DNA of 64,000 nt from Hoplostethus atlanticus (GCA_034670405.1 JAXDDX010000169.1:640001-704000), one strand, 5' to 3'. Numbered from the stretch's first letter, positions 12,057 to 24,039 are shown. The notes: generated by a model not told the origin, from the sequence alone. Program-made: numbers and translations.

Positions 12057-12128
12057 AGGTCAAAGACTTTGTAGCGGGTTCATCAGTGTCACATCTCGCT
12101 GTCTCTTTTTTTAACATCCCTCCTCACA

Positions 12129-12139
12129 ATCTCTCTCTC

Positions 12140-12170
<31 letters not shown>

Positions 12171-12218
12171 GTCCCTGGAGGCTTTCACACTGAAAAGCCA
12201 TTTACTGTGTTGTCTAAC

Positions 12219-12253
<35 letters not shown>

Positions 12254-12389
12254 TTTAAATTTCTCTTCATCTTTCTGTCATTTCGTAACTTTTTCCTTTC
12301 TTCATTTCTCTCTCACTCCTTCTCTCCATCGAATGTCCTCTCTCTCTCTCTCTCTCCTCTCTCACTCCTTCTCTCCATCGAATGTCTGG

Positions 12390-12431
<42 letters not shown>
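12129..12431. repeat. Cluster of (CT)n tracts with a 49-bp direct duplication
   Basis: CT tracts lie at about 12129-12170, 12223-12249, 12340-12358 and 12390-12431. The phrase CTTCTCTCCATCGAATGTC occurs twice, offset by 49 bp (in 12313-12337 and 12362-12386), showing a local tandem duplication inside the CT-rich region. Confidence 0.9.
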
Positions 12432-12432
<1 letters not shown>

Positions 12433-12872
12433 CCCATTGCAGCAGCAATCAGACAATGAAATTAGCGCTGGAACGGAGATAAATAAAGTCTAAAACACAC
12501 ACGGCTCATTAGCTCCTCTTGATTGTGCTCCATGAGTGGTCAGATTGGACGGTTGTTTGGACACTAAGCAATATTTACCAAACAGGGCCTAGCAGGGCTA
12601 TCCTGGTTCCCACACACGGGGCTAACCAGGGCTAGACTAGACGTTGACCGCTACAAGGTCAGACAGAGCTGGACTGGTTTGTGATATTATTGTTGTTGTT
12701 CTCTGCCAGTCCCAGTCGAGCTGAACGCTTCCCCAGCGGTGTCCAGGCTGCAGTGTGACCTGACACCACACTGGCTGTTAAATGGATGTGAACAGTCAAT
12801 ATGCAGCTCGCTGCGACACCGGCAACCCTGCACACGCCTGCTGGAAAAGCTACTCTTCAATTCCTTGATGCT

Positions 12873-13165
12873 TTATAGTGTTCTCTTCCTCTCGTCCCAT
12901 TCTCCCCTTCTCTTTCCTTTTCCTCCCCTCTCTCCTTCCCCGATGCCTGTCATTTTCTCTCCTTCTTCGCCTTTTTCTCCTCCTCCTCTCCCCTCACTTT
13001 TCCTCCGCTCTCCTCCCCTCATTCCTTCCCTGCCATCCTCTCCCCTCCCGTCTCCTTTCATCGCCTCGCTCCTTTCCTGCTGATCCTCTCCTCTCCTTTC
13101 TTCTCCTCTCACATCTCGTCTCCTTTTCTCCTCCTCCTCCTCCTCCTCTCCTCTTGTCTTCTGGC
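12873..13165 (+). repeat. Long polypyrimidine tract (C/T-rich)
   Basis: Nearly 300 bases are almost wholly pyrimidine on the plus strand: mixed CTCC, TTCC and CCTCTCC words ending in (CTC)n near 13127-13148. It holds long open frames on both strands that are low-complexity artefacts. Such tracts can adopt triplex (H-DNA) structure; that is inference. Confidence 0.85.
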
Positions 13166-13261
13166 TCAGGCCCAGTTAAATTACCAGTTCTACAGAGCGA
13201 TGGTGACAGAGTGCAGAACTTAATTACACACTGGCTGACAGCGAGGACTACGTGCTACATT

Positions 13262-13443
13262 TTCTCTCTCCCTCTCTCTTGTTCCCTTTCCCATCCTCCC
13301 TCTCTCGCTCCCTGTCTCCTTTTTTCCCCTCACTTTTTTCTTTCCATCTCCCTTTTCTCTTGCTTTCTCTTATTAAGGGCTGGTTGACAGTAAGGCAGTG
13401 TCCTCCATGGTTTGTCTATGTGTGTGTGTGTGTGTGTGTGTGT
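13262..13443 (+). repeat. Second polypyrimidine tract and (TG)n
   Basis: Pyrimidine-rich sequence runs from 13262 to 13372, followed by a TG microsatellite at 13420-13443. Confidence 0.85.
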
Positions 13444-14310
13444 GGAACAACGTAGAACAATGTGCACAGTAAGTAGGATTGTATGAAGTGGCCAAATGTT
13501 TAAAGCAGCCGTCCTATGTCTCGATTACCCTGTTGGGGTTTGTGGGTGAGTATGTTGTATACCCTCCACCCAGCCAATGGTCATCATTCAACCCTGTACT
13601 GTAGTGTAATTTACCGCACTGTACTGTAAAAAAAAAAAAAAATACAAACATAATAAAATACAAAAAGGGAATGCACAAAATAATTAAAATGAATAAGAAG
13701 CAGATTGCTCAAGTAAAAGCAGCCTAAAAGCCTGAAAAGTGTTTTGTGGAGAGGAGCTGAGTAGCCGGAGTTCAAATTAACAATTAAATTACAAATGTAT
13801 CTTCACTTGAACCTTGAAGTATTTCAGCGCCCTTGATTAAAGAGGACATTTTTGATGCCAGGAAACAATTTCACCCAGTGAATTCCTTTGCTGCCTCTTG
13901 CCTGGAACAGTGGCCTTCCACACCGTCAAATTATTACCAGTGTATTTATTTTAGGTATTATTTATTAACCTTCATTTAACCGGGTTAGTCCTGCTGAGAT
14001 TTAAAATATAAATTTCAAAGATCAGCTTGGATCCATGCAGGTCTCTTCATGCTTGCTAGCGTTATGAAGTTGTTAATTGTTATTTTGTAGTCTGTTGACA
14101 GTTCTCCAACAACATGTGAAGCAAAAACACACAAAGGGTGTTTAGATTTTCTTCAGACGCAAGCGAATCTGCAAGCGGAGGAGCGTACGTAGCATGTTAC
14201 CCGCTAAACCCTTCACATATGGGACTAGAGCGCTCCTTCTGCTTCTCTTTCTGCACCTTCTACACTACTGTGGAAGGAGTAATCCCCTGTGTGTTTGTGA
14301 GTATAGCAGA

Positions 14311-14316
<6 letters not shown>
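13444..14316. other. No recognised gene; A-run at 13627
   Basis: Includes a run of about 15 A (13627-13641). No repeat family or exon was recognised. Confidence 0.5.
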
Positions 14317-14350
<34 letters not shown>

Positions 14351-14958
14351 ATAAGGCAGGTGTTCCAACATTAATTCGTTTTCAGGCTTATTTGCTCACC
14401 GTAAATGTAATCTGCTTATTTATTAATGCTGTCATTGCAAATGTGTGTGTGTGTGTGTGTGTGTGTACACGTGTACATGTGTGTGTCCAGCTATATAGAG
14501 TTGTTTTTCAATAATTCATCGCTCCATAAGAGATGTATGTTTACACTGGGAAAGAGAGAGAGAGAGAGAAAGGGAAGAAGAATGAAACAGTGTGTGAGAG
14601 AGAGTTCAGTATCATATCAGGTTTTAATATTGAACAGCTGATATTCCAAACTACCGTTTATGGGAGGAGAAGAGAAGAGAAGAGAAAAAGAGGAGGGGGA
14701 GATGGAGAAAGGAAGGGGCAGACAGACGAAGCTGAAAAGGAAGAAAACAGAGAAACAGGAAGGACATTTTACGACAGCAATTAATTATCCCATATCCATC
14801 TTGTGTGTGTGTGTGTGTGTGTGTGTGTTAAGGGGGAAATTAAGAAGGCTGCATATAGTCTCTTTCCCCTGGGACCCTTGTCCAAATGCATTACTATCAA
14901 ACACACATACACTTGTGTAGACATGCATGTGCAAGAGGACTCATATACACTTAATCAC

Positions 14959-15006
<48 letters not shown>

Positions 15007-15137
15007 AACAGAGTAATGTACTATAATATCAGTGCTGTCATGAAGTGAACAGCCATAATTAGCCAACCAACTATTACAGTGAGCATTCAGTGCAATGTTA
15101 ACACAGCACACACATACACACATACACACACACACAG
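14317..15137. repeat. Dense cluster of GT and CA microsatellites
   Basis: GT tracts lie at 14317-14350, 14441-14467 and 14802-14828. CA tracts lie at 14963-15004 and, interrupted by TA, at 15104-15137. GA-rich sequence lies at 14552-14570 and 14660-14760. Confidence 0.93.
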
Positions 15138-15609
15138 AATATACACAGCATCCATGCGGCCACGGGTGGTGACTACTCGGTGGCTTTTACCTCCAATTGC
15201 CATGAATGGAAGGGAATTGGAAACACATGGAAGGAGAACAGAACAGTACAGAAACATCTATAAGGTAACTGAACTGCGCAGCTACAGACAATGTTAACAC
15301 TGTTAATAATAATTGATAGCAATCAAAATCTAATAGCCTAAAATCAACCTTTCCATTAATAATGAAGTCATCTCTGCATCCGTTCTCACGCCTTGCCGCT
15401 CCTTGGGGCCTTTCCATTGAGTAGACTGGCTTGGAGACTTTCCTAAGGTCTGATTCTCAGTGTACCTAATACGTACAACGCATCACTTCCTGTGCGCCAA
15501 GAAGATTTCCCAAATGGAACAAACCAGGGGTTTCATGTATCGCTGACAGCCCAAACACATTACTTACTTGAAATACTTGAAAAATGTTAAAAAGTGCATG
15601 TTTGAAATC
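15138..15609. other. No recognised feature
   Basis: No repeat family, exon or structured motif was recognised. Confidence 0.45.
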
Positions 15610-15815
15610 CTGAATTTCTTAAAGTGGTGAGATAATTTCACTTGTTTCCAATGCAAATCAACTTATTTGAAGAATTTTCTTGAATCACGTCTCATTTTCT
15701 TGATACTAGTGGAGTGATCTGCCTTAATCTCACGTTCCAAGATGCTGACCTTTCTCTCTCGTGAAAAACAAGTGAAATGATCTCACCTCACTGGCAGAAT
15801 GTCACTTGTTAGGTA
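15610..15815 (+). mobile_element. Small MITE, copy 1 of 3
   Basis: An inverted repeat with 20 of 21 positions matching (15627-15647 GTGAGATAATTTCACTTGTT and 15766-15786) brackets a core reading AATCAACTTATTTGAAGAAT and TTTTCTTGATACTAGTGGAG. The same core recurs at 17301-17600 (plus) and, inverted, at 18756-19023. The right side ends CTCACTGGCAGAATGTCACT, matching the right side of copy 3. The left end is unclear. Confidence 0.75.
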
Positions 15816-15908
15816 GCTTCTGTAGTTGTGTTTGAATGCGTGTGTTCACACTCATTTGTGTACATGTGCAATATTGTCATTGGTGTTTGTGTGTATGCAC
15901 ATTAAAGG

Positions 15909-15909
<1 letters not shown>

Positions 15910-15954
<45 letters not shown>

Positions 15955-15964
15955 GTGTGTGTGT
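15910..15964. repeat. (GT)n microsatellite
   Basis: About 27 units with one GC interruption. Confidence 0.96.
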
Positions 15965-16079
15965 TTGTGTTTCTGTGTGAAAACCCTAGGTGTACAGAGT
16001 CAAAGCGGTGTCAGCCTTTATCAATATTTGACTGCAGAACCACAGAATGGATGAATCTTTAATATGACCTTGAAGCACA

Positions 16080-17300
16080 GAGACATAGGGGATGAGAGAG
16101 AGAGAGAGAGATGGAGATGGGAGATGGGAGATGCAGCATGACAGTAAGTGAGAGACAGAGAAAAAGAGGGAGACTTAAAATCACCTTACTCAGCAGTTAG
16201 TTTGACTGACCACTGACTGACTGATGAATAGTAAATATGACACTATAAATTCCACATTAGATACTCAATGGATACTTAAGTGTTGACATCGATCTGACAG
16301 TGTAAACTTGACCAGTAGCCCCAAAGGGAAAAGTCTTGAGTCTTAGGATCTCAATTTTGTATCATTTTGTGACCACCTTTCATCTGAAATGTTTCTGCTA
16401 AAACTCCCTAGGAGCAACGAGGAGACAACAGAGAGAGTAAATTCCTGAGACTTTATGAGATCAATGTGAAGATGCTGACATGTGACATATATAATAATAA
16501 CCTCCTACTATACGATATGTCTGTTGCCCCCGTGGCTTCAACAGGAAAATGCAGCAGGATGTGAAAACTGAGCAAGAAGAAGGAGTCATAAAACATCATG
16601 TTGAGTTTCCTCAGAGATGTCCAGGAGAAGTAAAAAGGTAGAAATTTGAGATCTCTTCTTGGATTTTGCTTTCCTATGGGAAAAACCTGATTTATAAACT
16701 TCACAGTTGATGGACAGCAAAGTCTTGATGGTATCGACTTGACGGTGTAAACTTTTAACACAATCTGTGTTAAAATTTAAAAAACTAATACAACTTGACA
16801 AAAGTCCCTAGAAATTTGATCTCTGAGCGGAATTGAGCAAGCAGTGAAACCACCATATGCATACAGATCCCATGACTCAAACTCCTTTGAAGATGTCCTC
16901 GTGTTAGAGGGGAAGAAAAATCTATGGAAATATACCGATTTATCCTTTCATTTTCCCTCATTTCATACACAGTGGCACCCTCATTGGCATTATTGGCTGG
17001 TGTACAGCAAGAACTCTCCTCCAAAGCCGATGAGAGAGAGAGAGAGAGAGAGACAGGACAGAGGAAGGGCGTTGCGGAGAGAGAGAAAAAGGCAAAGTGA
17101 GAGACCATGGACAGAAATAAAACAGGTACAGAAAAGATGTTATGCCAGAGATGAAGAAATATTGACAGAGAAGAGAAATCCATCAATACAGACAGGGAAG
17201 TCAGTGTGTGTGGGTGTGTGTGGGCGGACTAAGCACCAATAGTGAATATATACAGTAAGCAGCAGAGTACAATGATTGTTTTCTCATATGACAGACAGAC
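16080..17300. other. No recognised gene; scattered GA tracts
   Basis: GA tracts lie at 16095-16111 and 17035-17052. Overlapping open frames of about 130 aa on both strands (16785-17242) include the GA tract and show no recognisable domain. Confidence 0.45.
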
Positions 17301-17600
17301 TCTGCAAAAACCGTCCATCTGAACAAGTCATCCCATCTAGTCTGAAATTCTAACTTTCTCTTAAAAGAAGTGAAGCCGTCTGCCGACGGGGTGAGATAAT
17401 CTCACTTGACTCCGATGTAAATCAGCCTGTTTGAAGAGTTTGTTTTCCCAGTCAAGTGACATTTTCTTGACGCTAGTGCAGTGATCCACCGTGTTTTGAG
17501 AAACTGACGCTTGATTGTGCAGAATTCTTGAAACCAGTCAAACAGCGTCAGGTGAATTTGCCTCACAACCCCCCGGCAGCTATTTCACATATTTTAAGAG
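17301..17600 (+). mobile_element. Small MITE, copy 2 of 3
   Basis: The left end TCTGCAAAAACCGTCCATCT and AACAAGTCAT resembles the terminal block of copy 3. The core GGTGAGATAATCTCACTTG, then AAATCAGCCTGTTTGAAGAG and TTTTCTTGACGCTAGTGCAG, aligns with copy 1 in the same orientation. The right end is decayed. Confidence 0.7.
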
Positions 17601-17814
17601 CACCAAGATTTTACAACTGAATGTGAGATGAAATAGCTTGTTAAGTTTGGCAGAGCGCTCCCCCATGTTTCAGTAATGACTGGTATCCTGAGTAGGTAGC
17701 AGTGTGCAGCGGCTCTTTCATATGTTAATATGTTGTGCTGCAGCTACAACACCCACTACAGCAGCATCAAACAGCCGCACTGGAATCCACCACATTTAAC
17801 ATCGGCACTAAACA

Positions 17815-17900
17815 ACACGGCGTGGCCCCATGGTTAAACAGACCGTTCCTCAACTGGAGGACCTGAGTCCAAATAAAATGGCATTTCTCTCCCTAGCGGA
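17815..17900 (+). mobile_element. Possible tRNA-related SINE head
   Basis: The order GGCGTGGCCCCATGGTTAAA (A-box-like) ... CAACTGGAGGACCTGAGTCC (B-box-like, ending AAATAAAATGG) resembles the head of a tRNA-derived SINE. It differs from the three-copy SINE family described elsewhere in this window. Only one copy was found and the 3' end is undefined, so this is tentative. Confidence 0.35.
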
Positions 17901-18349
17901 TATCCCACTGGTGTACATCGACCAATGTTGAACGATCCCTCTCCGTTGTATTTCCCAGCCAAACAGGAAATGCGTCAAATTCAGGACGCAAGCTGCTCTC
18001 AAAGTGACGTTTCATTGTGACTTTAAGTGAAAAACAATCTCCTAGTTGGGTCAAATAACTTTTTTTCATTCAGTTTAGTTCAAGTCACAACAATACTGCA
18101 TAGGATCCTGATAGCACCGAAACGTTCACAAAGTCAGGATCTGTACAGCCTCAAAAGTTTTATTTAAAAGGTTAGCGAAACACATTCTATGTAGCAGGAG
18201 AAAAACAAGCTAGTGGACTGGACCGCACCGGCTGCAGCCAATTAAGGCCGGTTGCAGCCAGGTCCTTTTAACCTGGAAGTGTTTGTGTTCCAGTCAAGGA
18301 GATCGACTGGAGAGTTTATAGAATGGAGAGCGTGAGCGGGACCGACAGC

Positions 18350-18530
18350 GGCGGCCAGCGGGTTCCCGGAGGATGCAGCCGGGGGCAGACCTGGAGAGCT
18401 GGCCAGTCAGGTTGGAGCTGAAAAGCGTCCGGTGGACTGGCAGCGTTGGTGCTCCGCGGCTGACCTGCCAGGACGGAGGTCGGGAGAAGACCGAGCTGGA
18501 AAGCGGCGGTCGAGGCGACAAGCTTTATTT
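18350..18530 (+). repeat. GC-rich dispersed repeat, copy 1 of 2
   Basis: The block GACTGGCAG(C)GTTGGTGCTC followed by TGACCTGCCAGGACGGA matches 39426-39474 (GACTGGCAGCTTTGGTGCTC, TGACCTGCCAGGGCGGA). GCTGAAAAGCGTCCG also occurs in both, but in a different order. Both-strand open frames here are therefore repeat-borne. The class is unknown. Confidence 0.6.
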
Positions 18531-18755
18531 CTGTGATGTAAGTAAAGCTGCCTGCTGGCCTATGAACTCTCCACTCCCTGCCTGTGTTTCTGTCTGAGTC
18601 CACTACACTAACTAACACACACTGCGAAAGCATCCATTACAAAAGCTTTTGAATCCTATCTTATTCCTGAAAACAAATGTCAAAATGGGGTTAAATCCAC
18701 CAGTGTTGGACTGAAATGTAGAGCATCTTGCATTGACATCTCAGACATTGATTTA

Positions 18756-19023
18756 CACTGAGAAAACGGTCCATCTTAACAAGTGAAAATGTGAATTCTG
18801 CCATGGGGTCAGTTAATTCCACTTTATGCCAGAGCAGTTTAACTTGTTTCAAGGCAGATCACTCCACCAGGATCAAGAAAATGACACTTAATGCAGGAAA
18901 TTCTTGAGAGAAGTTGCTTTGAATTGGAAACAAGTTACATTTTCTCACCCCAGTGGCAGATTTGTTGACATAGTGGACTAAATGACTTGTTAAGATCGAT
19001 GTGGATGGATACTTTATGCAGTG
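18756..19023 (-). mobile_element. Small MITE, copy 3 of 3 (268 bp, TA-flanked)
   Basis: This is the most complete copy. It begins CACTGAGAAAACGGTCCATC with TTAACAAGTGA, and ends ATCTTTT-free as TTGTTAAGATCGATGTGGAT and TTTATGCAGTG, so CACTG and CAGTG form the termini, with an internal TTAACAAGT/ACTTGTTAA pair. TA flanks both sides (18754-18755 and 19024-19025). The inner core aligns with copies 1 and 2 when reverse-complemented. No coding capacity. Confidence 0.75.
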
Positions 19024-19128
19024 TACGTGGAGTGAAACATAAAGCAACAAATATCCATTGTGGTTAGTAATGACTAATCGCTAATGTTGCTCTAGTTAAA
19101 CCCAGCAGTTCAATTAGAGTGAGCTCAA

Positions 19129-19130
<2 letters not shown>

Positions 19131-19172
<42 letters not shown>

Positions 19173-19272
19173 CAGATTCACAAAAAGGCTTTTATCTTTG
19201 GCTAAGAGGGGTACCGAAAGGGCAACAGTGAAAGAGGGAACGAGAGGCAATACAACACGGCTGGCGTGTGAG

Positions 19273-19312
<40 letters not shown>
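19131..19312. repeat. Two (CA)n microsatellites
   Basis: CA tracts at 19131-19171 and 19278-19312, separated by about 105 bp. Confidence 0.95.
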
Positions 19313-19313
<1 letters not shown>

Positions 19314-19458
19314 GGGGAAAAAGTCAAGTGGATGTCTTTTTTCCGACAAAGCCACTTTTAAATTAATTAGTTTCAATTAGCGTTAACAGGCGTACATGTT
19401 TAGCTAGAGAGAGAACACAGAGAATATTTTCACGCTAAATGTCATGATGGGCGTACAC

Positions 19459-19592
19459 AGACACACACACACACACACACACTGGAAGTGTCATTGCATA
19501 TCTCTGTCATGTTACAGTTGTTGGTAATATTCTTCCCAGTCTTGAGCCTTAGGCGGTGATGTGATGTCTTTTTTTCCTTTCTATCACACTGA

Positions 19593-19633
<41 letters not shown>
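19459..19633. repeat. (CA)n and (GT)n microsatellites facing each other
   Basis: CA at 19459-19482 and GT at 19594-19633. Being complementary and 110 bp apart, they could pair as an imperfect hairpin. Confidence 0.93.
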
Positions 19634-19638
<5 letters not shown>

Positions 19639-19639
19639 T

Positions 19640-20418
19640 CTTTGTTTTCAATAATCTCTGCCAGGATGGTCAGTTCACGTCTCTGGGTCACTTGGAAAAC
19701 TCTGATTGGGAGAACGTGGCGTTCCCCTCCCTCAGCATGTAACATGAAAACTAAAACACGGAAATAAAATTGTGGAAAAAATGATTGCAACATATCTCCA
19801 TTTCAATTAAAAACACAAAATTATGAAACTAATTATGAAATTATGAAACTATAGCGTTGTTATCACGAGTTGAGGTCACTGATACCTGCACCATTTGGCA
19901 TCCCTCAGTCAAAATCAAGCAGTCTCTCTTTCTTTCTCTCAGATACACTCACGTATAACTGCTGGAGTGTTTTAAATAACTTATAAATGTTGAAAATCTT
20001 TTTCACTCTTGCTGTGTTTCCCTTCTTCTCTAACTCCGTCTACATTCCCCAGAATGGTGAATAAATAATTTGGCTTTTTAACCTCAGCAACTTGAACAAC
20101 ACCAAGAACAACGGCAGAAAATTCACCATACACCAAAATCATACAGACAAAATCCTCCTGAATCCCAAATAAAAGCAGAGGGATTCAGGGAAGAAAAAAG
20201 ACACAGCGTGCATGGCTGCTCAGCATTTTCTCCTCACAAAAAATACTGAATTAAAAGCCTAAAATTATATTCATTGTGAAAAACATACATGCAACTGTGT
20301 CATCATTATTGCTCTCCATTGTAAACTATCTAAAGTAAATATTTTATGGTTTGCCATTTGTGTTTTATTCTGTTTTTCTTCTTTTTTTTATTCATTGCTT
20401 ACGTTATTATACGTCTTG
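19640..20418. other. No recognised feature
   Basis: Nothing beyond AT-rich unique sequence was recognised. Confidence 0.45.
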
Positions 20419-20560
20419 TAAAGCACTTAACTCTGTTTTAAAGGCCCCTTTTATCACCACTACTACTAATGCTACTACTAATAATATTACTAATATATTT
20501 TATGGGTTTCTAATAATAATAATTCTAATAATAATAAAACACATTTGTTTATTTATTTAT
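20419..20560 (+). mobile_element. Possible LINE 3' tail with ACT/ATA-rich end
   Basis: TTGTAAAGCACTTAACTCTG and TTTTAAAGGCC resemble the teleost L2-type 3' terminal block. It is followed by irregular (ACT)n/(AAT)n trinucleotides (20459-20540) and a TTTA tetranucleotide run. Weak single-copy evidence. Confidence 0.35.
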
Positions 20561-20775
20561 TTCTACCCTTATAAAGTAATCTCTTTAAGAGAAGTCAGTG
20601 CTTTACAAAGCCTGACATTAATGCACATTGTGCAGCAAAGTCATTCACAGCCAAGCGGAAAAAACAAGTACGTCAACGTTTTACAGCGGAAATTTTGTCT
20701 GCATCAGAAGTTAAAAATCTGCTCAACTTCAGATGGTTTCTGATGAAAAAGCTGCTGTAGTGTGCAGTTGGAGAA

Positions 20776-20779
<4 letters not shown>

Positions 20780-20808
<29 letters not shown>

Positions 20809-20915
20809 TCAATGGGAGGGAGAGTTGTGTATGTGTGTGTGCGTCCTCTTAAAAAGCAGTGTGAGAGTTGCAGGGAGTGGACATGATGTGTTTTGATGTG
20901 TTTTTTCTCTCACTC

Positions 20916-20959
<44 letters not shown>
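20780..20959. repeat. (GT)n and (CA)n microsatellites
   Basis: GT at 20780-20808 and CA at 20922-20959. Confidence 0.95.
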
Positions 20960-20962
<3 letters not shown>

Positions 20963-21401
20963 CATCCCTTTATCTTTGCTGTGCATGAGTTAATTTGTGA
21001 TTAGATCAAACTGAGATCTAATCGCTCTTTGATCTCAGGTTTTAGCTGCATCAGAAAACACACAACCACACATACAAAGAAGGGCACTCACTTCTCACTT
21101 CTCACACCCACAAAAACATAGGTGGGCAAACCATCTGTATCAGCACATCAGGTGGAGGCCAGCAGCACGCAATCTTAGAAGAGTCTTAAAATAAAGAAGG
21201 GAGGACAGAAAGAGAGACAAGGAGGAAACACAATGAAAAGAAGAAAGGTGGGGGGAAGAAAGAAAACGGAAAAACAAGAAAAGTGAGAAAAAAGGAAGAA
21301 ATACCCCAAGAGAAGTGGCCCCTGTTGGCACAAACACAACTTAGCTGCTTTCACACAATCCATCTCTCCTTCTCTCTCTTCTGTCTCTTCTTTCGATTAA
21401 G

Positions 21402-21605
21402 TTCATTCCTTCATTCTCCACACCCTATTCAAGGTCATTGGATGCTGGAGCCTATCCCAGCATGCACTGGGGGAAAGGCAGGGAAACACCCTGGACAGAT
21501 CGCCAGTCCATCACAGGACAGACAAACTCACGATCACACCTATGGGCAATTTAGAGGTGAGTCTCCAATTCACCTGACTTACATGTCTTTGGACTGTGGG
21601 TGTAT
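21402..21605 (+). repeat. Widespread teleost dispersed repeat, truncated copy
   Basis: Contains GGAGCCTATCCCAGCATGCA, CCTGGACAGATCGCCAGTCC and ATGGGCAATTTAGAG, ending at TTTGGACTGTGGG. A longer copy in the same orientation lies at 35891-36226. The family is abundant in fish genomes by memory of its consensus; its class is not asserted. Confidence 0.75.
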
Positions 21606-21666
21606 ATAGTCTAACTAAGAATAGAGATCTGAACAACTATATTACACAATATTCTCTAACTTTATC

Positions 21667-21963
21667 TCTCTCTCTCTCTCTCATTGTATCAGCCTAGCAG
21701 GGATCTAGATAAGAGTCAGCGTTATCTTTCTGCTCGCCATCTCGGTTAATCTATTGGTTTTGTCTGGAGCGACAAAGCTGTTAAGATCTGGCCTCGACTA
21801 GGAGGACCTTGGGAGAGGGAGGGAGGGAGGAAAGGAGGGAGGGAGGGAGAGAGTGGAAGAGAGATGGAGGGATTTGGGTGATTTGATTCAATTTGAGTTC
21901 TTGGTAATTGTGAGGGTCAAGGTTAGAGTGAAAGGTTAGGGAGGGACTAAGTCAATGGAAGTA

Positions 21964-22024
<61 letters not shown>

Positions 22025-22232
22025 GTGTACGTTGGGATGTGTGTGTGTGTCTGCCTGTGCGTTTACATGTGTGTGCATAAAACGGTGTGCGATTCTGCGT
22101 GTGTGTGCGTGTGTGTGTGTGTGCAGAAAAGTTGGTGCCCGCATGGATATATGTATGCGTGTGCATGTGTGTGTCTGCATGAATGGCTAAATATGTGCTT
22201 TAATGTGTGTGTGTGTGTGTGTGTGTGTGTGT
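21667..22232. repeat. (CT)n, (GGGA)n and long (GT)n cluster
   Basis: CT at 21667-21682, GGGA/GGAG repeats at about 21812-21851, perfect GT at 21966-22021 (56 bp), degenerate GTGTGC-rich sequence to 22182, and GT at 22205-22232. Confidence 0.94.
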
Positions 22233-23094
22233 CTTCCAGGCATTATTTTCAACATGGTCATGGTTGTGTAACAACTGTCGAGCTCATTAGCACTTTCAAT
22301 GTAAATGGGCTAATCTAAGATACAGCTCTCAGCGTGCATGTGTGTGTGTATGTATGTGTGTGTGTGTGCACACTAGTGGAAATATAGTAACTTGACTCTG
22401 TGGCGTTGCCTATACACTCTCTACTGTCTAGTATAAGATAACACTTTCCATAAATAGATGTTTTACACTATTCACGCTCGACTGTTTAGATGTAAAATAG
22501 AACTGCACATAGAATAGAGCACATTATAAAATAGTGCAGCCTTAGTCTTAAAATAGTACTGGATGTACAATAACCCATAATCTTCTAACAGTCCTGATAT
22601 AGAATAGACATAGAGTAGTACTTGTCCTGGATATACAATCGTCTATTTCAAAATAAGACATAAGATAAACATGTATACTGTAGTTATTATATTGTTATAC
22701 AGAGTTGGGATGACCATCTGACATTTGGTCGACACTGTTAGCCAAAGCACCATGAACGCATACCTCTTTAGCGAGGGTGGCCCCAGCTGTATGTCTTTCT
22801 GTCTCCCCTCCCCTCCTTCTCCCCCCTGCTCTCTCACTGTCAATAGCTATTAACAGTGATGATCGGTCCCCTCTCCCAGGTCAGGGTTAGGGTTGTTTAC
22901 GTTGCTGGGGAAGTGGTCTCAGGGTCTCAAAGAGCATTTTCTTCTCGACTTATTTATCTTTTGCACCCTTCCTATCAATAAGGAGCCTATAGGTCCTGAT
23001 CATTTTACTGTGGGGAGCCAACAGTTGCAACATCCAGACTACAAGTTACAATATTTATACGTTGCAACACACATGTTACAAGCAGCTGCAACAT
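22233..23094. other. No recognised gene; short ATAGAATAG-like words
   Basis: From 22440 to 22640 the words ATAGA, AATAG and TAGTAC recur irregularly. No ends or family were recognised. Confidence 0.4.
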
Positions 23095-23147
23095 CCACCC
23101 TACTGAAGTCTTTGAGCAAGACACTGAATCGCTACCAGCTCCAAGGT
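23095..23147 (-). repeat. Fragment of a common teleost repeat (minus)
   Basis: CACCCTACTGAAGTCTTTGA then GCAAGACACTGAATCGCTAC is the inverse of the block TTGCTCAAGGACACTTCAGC at 28752-28776, so a short fragment of the same family lies here in opposite orientation. Confidence 0.5.
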
Positions 23148-23409
23148 AAAGTTTCATATTAATATTGATGTTTTTCGGTTCGTAGAAAGTTTGGCCGAGT
23201 TGCAGCGGTGTATGTTCTCTATAGGGCAAAGATATTTATTACATGTGTCTTTTAAATGTCTTTAAAGTCCGTCCTCACCCACCACCCTCTCCGCTCTCTG
23301 GTGTTTGTCATCACAATCTGTCCCCTTTTGCTGCAGTAGGTGTTGCATTAAAGCACAGCAGGGAAACGGACATCAGGAAATGGTAGTTCCTATCCATATG
23401 GTGTCCTTT

Positions 23410-23413
<4 letters not shown>

Positions 23414-23461
<48 letters not shown>

Positions 23462-23585
23462 GAGAGAGCGAGAAGATCTAACAGTCTATCTTTGGCCGAC
23501 TGTGGCGGTCACCCACATAAAAAGTCTGCTTGGCTCTGCTCTGATCACATAATTGCTCTGCACCCACCTCTCCCACACACACAAC

Positions 23586-23630
<45 letters not shown>
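23414..23630. repeat. Two long (CA)n microsatellites
   Basis: CA at 23414-23459 and 23591-23629, followed by scattered CA-rich sequence to 23850. Confidence 0.96.
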
Positions 23631-23638
<8 letters not shown>

Positions 23639-23976
23639 CGCACATTCAGTGAGCACACACTGAAGCACACTCATGGACACAATAACAAGTTCACACACAG
23701 AAATCATGCAGAATTACACAACACACACACCTACACTCATGAAACCTGGATATAAAACGCACCCACACACGCCATCTCTGTTCAGTATAGGATGAAGCAG
23801 ACCGTTCACAAATGTATGCATGTCCGCAAGCGCGCGCACACACACACACACAGCAAATAGCAAACAAAAACTCCCACCAACTCACCCACACACATGTTAA
23901 AGAGAGAGTGAGAGAGAAACAGAGACGTAGACAGAAAAAAAAAGTGAGAAAAAGAGAGGGACAGATGAGGAAAGGC

Positions 23977-23980
<4 letters not shown>

Positions 23981-24034
<54 letters not shown>
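23981..24034. repeat. (AG)27 microsatellite
   Basis: About 54 bases of perfect AG, preceded by 100 bp of purine-rich sequence. Confidence 0.97.

Positions 24035-24035
<1 letters not shown>

Positions 24036-24039
<4 letters not shown>

Noticed and set aside
12739..13387. Open frames of 114-169 aa rich in Ser, Pro, Leu and Phe
   Set aside because: They translate a polypyrimidine tract; the opposite strand is also open as a Glu/Gly/Arg-rich frame.
16785..17242. Overlapping frames of about 130 aa on both strands
   Set aside because: Both cross a GA microsatellite and mirror each other; no domain was recognised.
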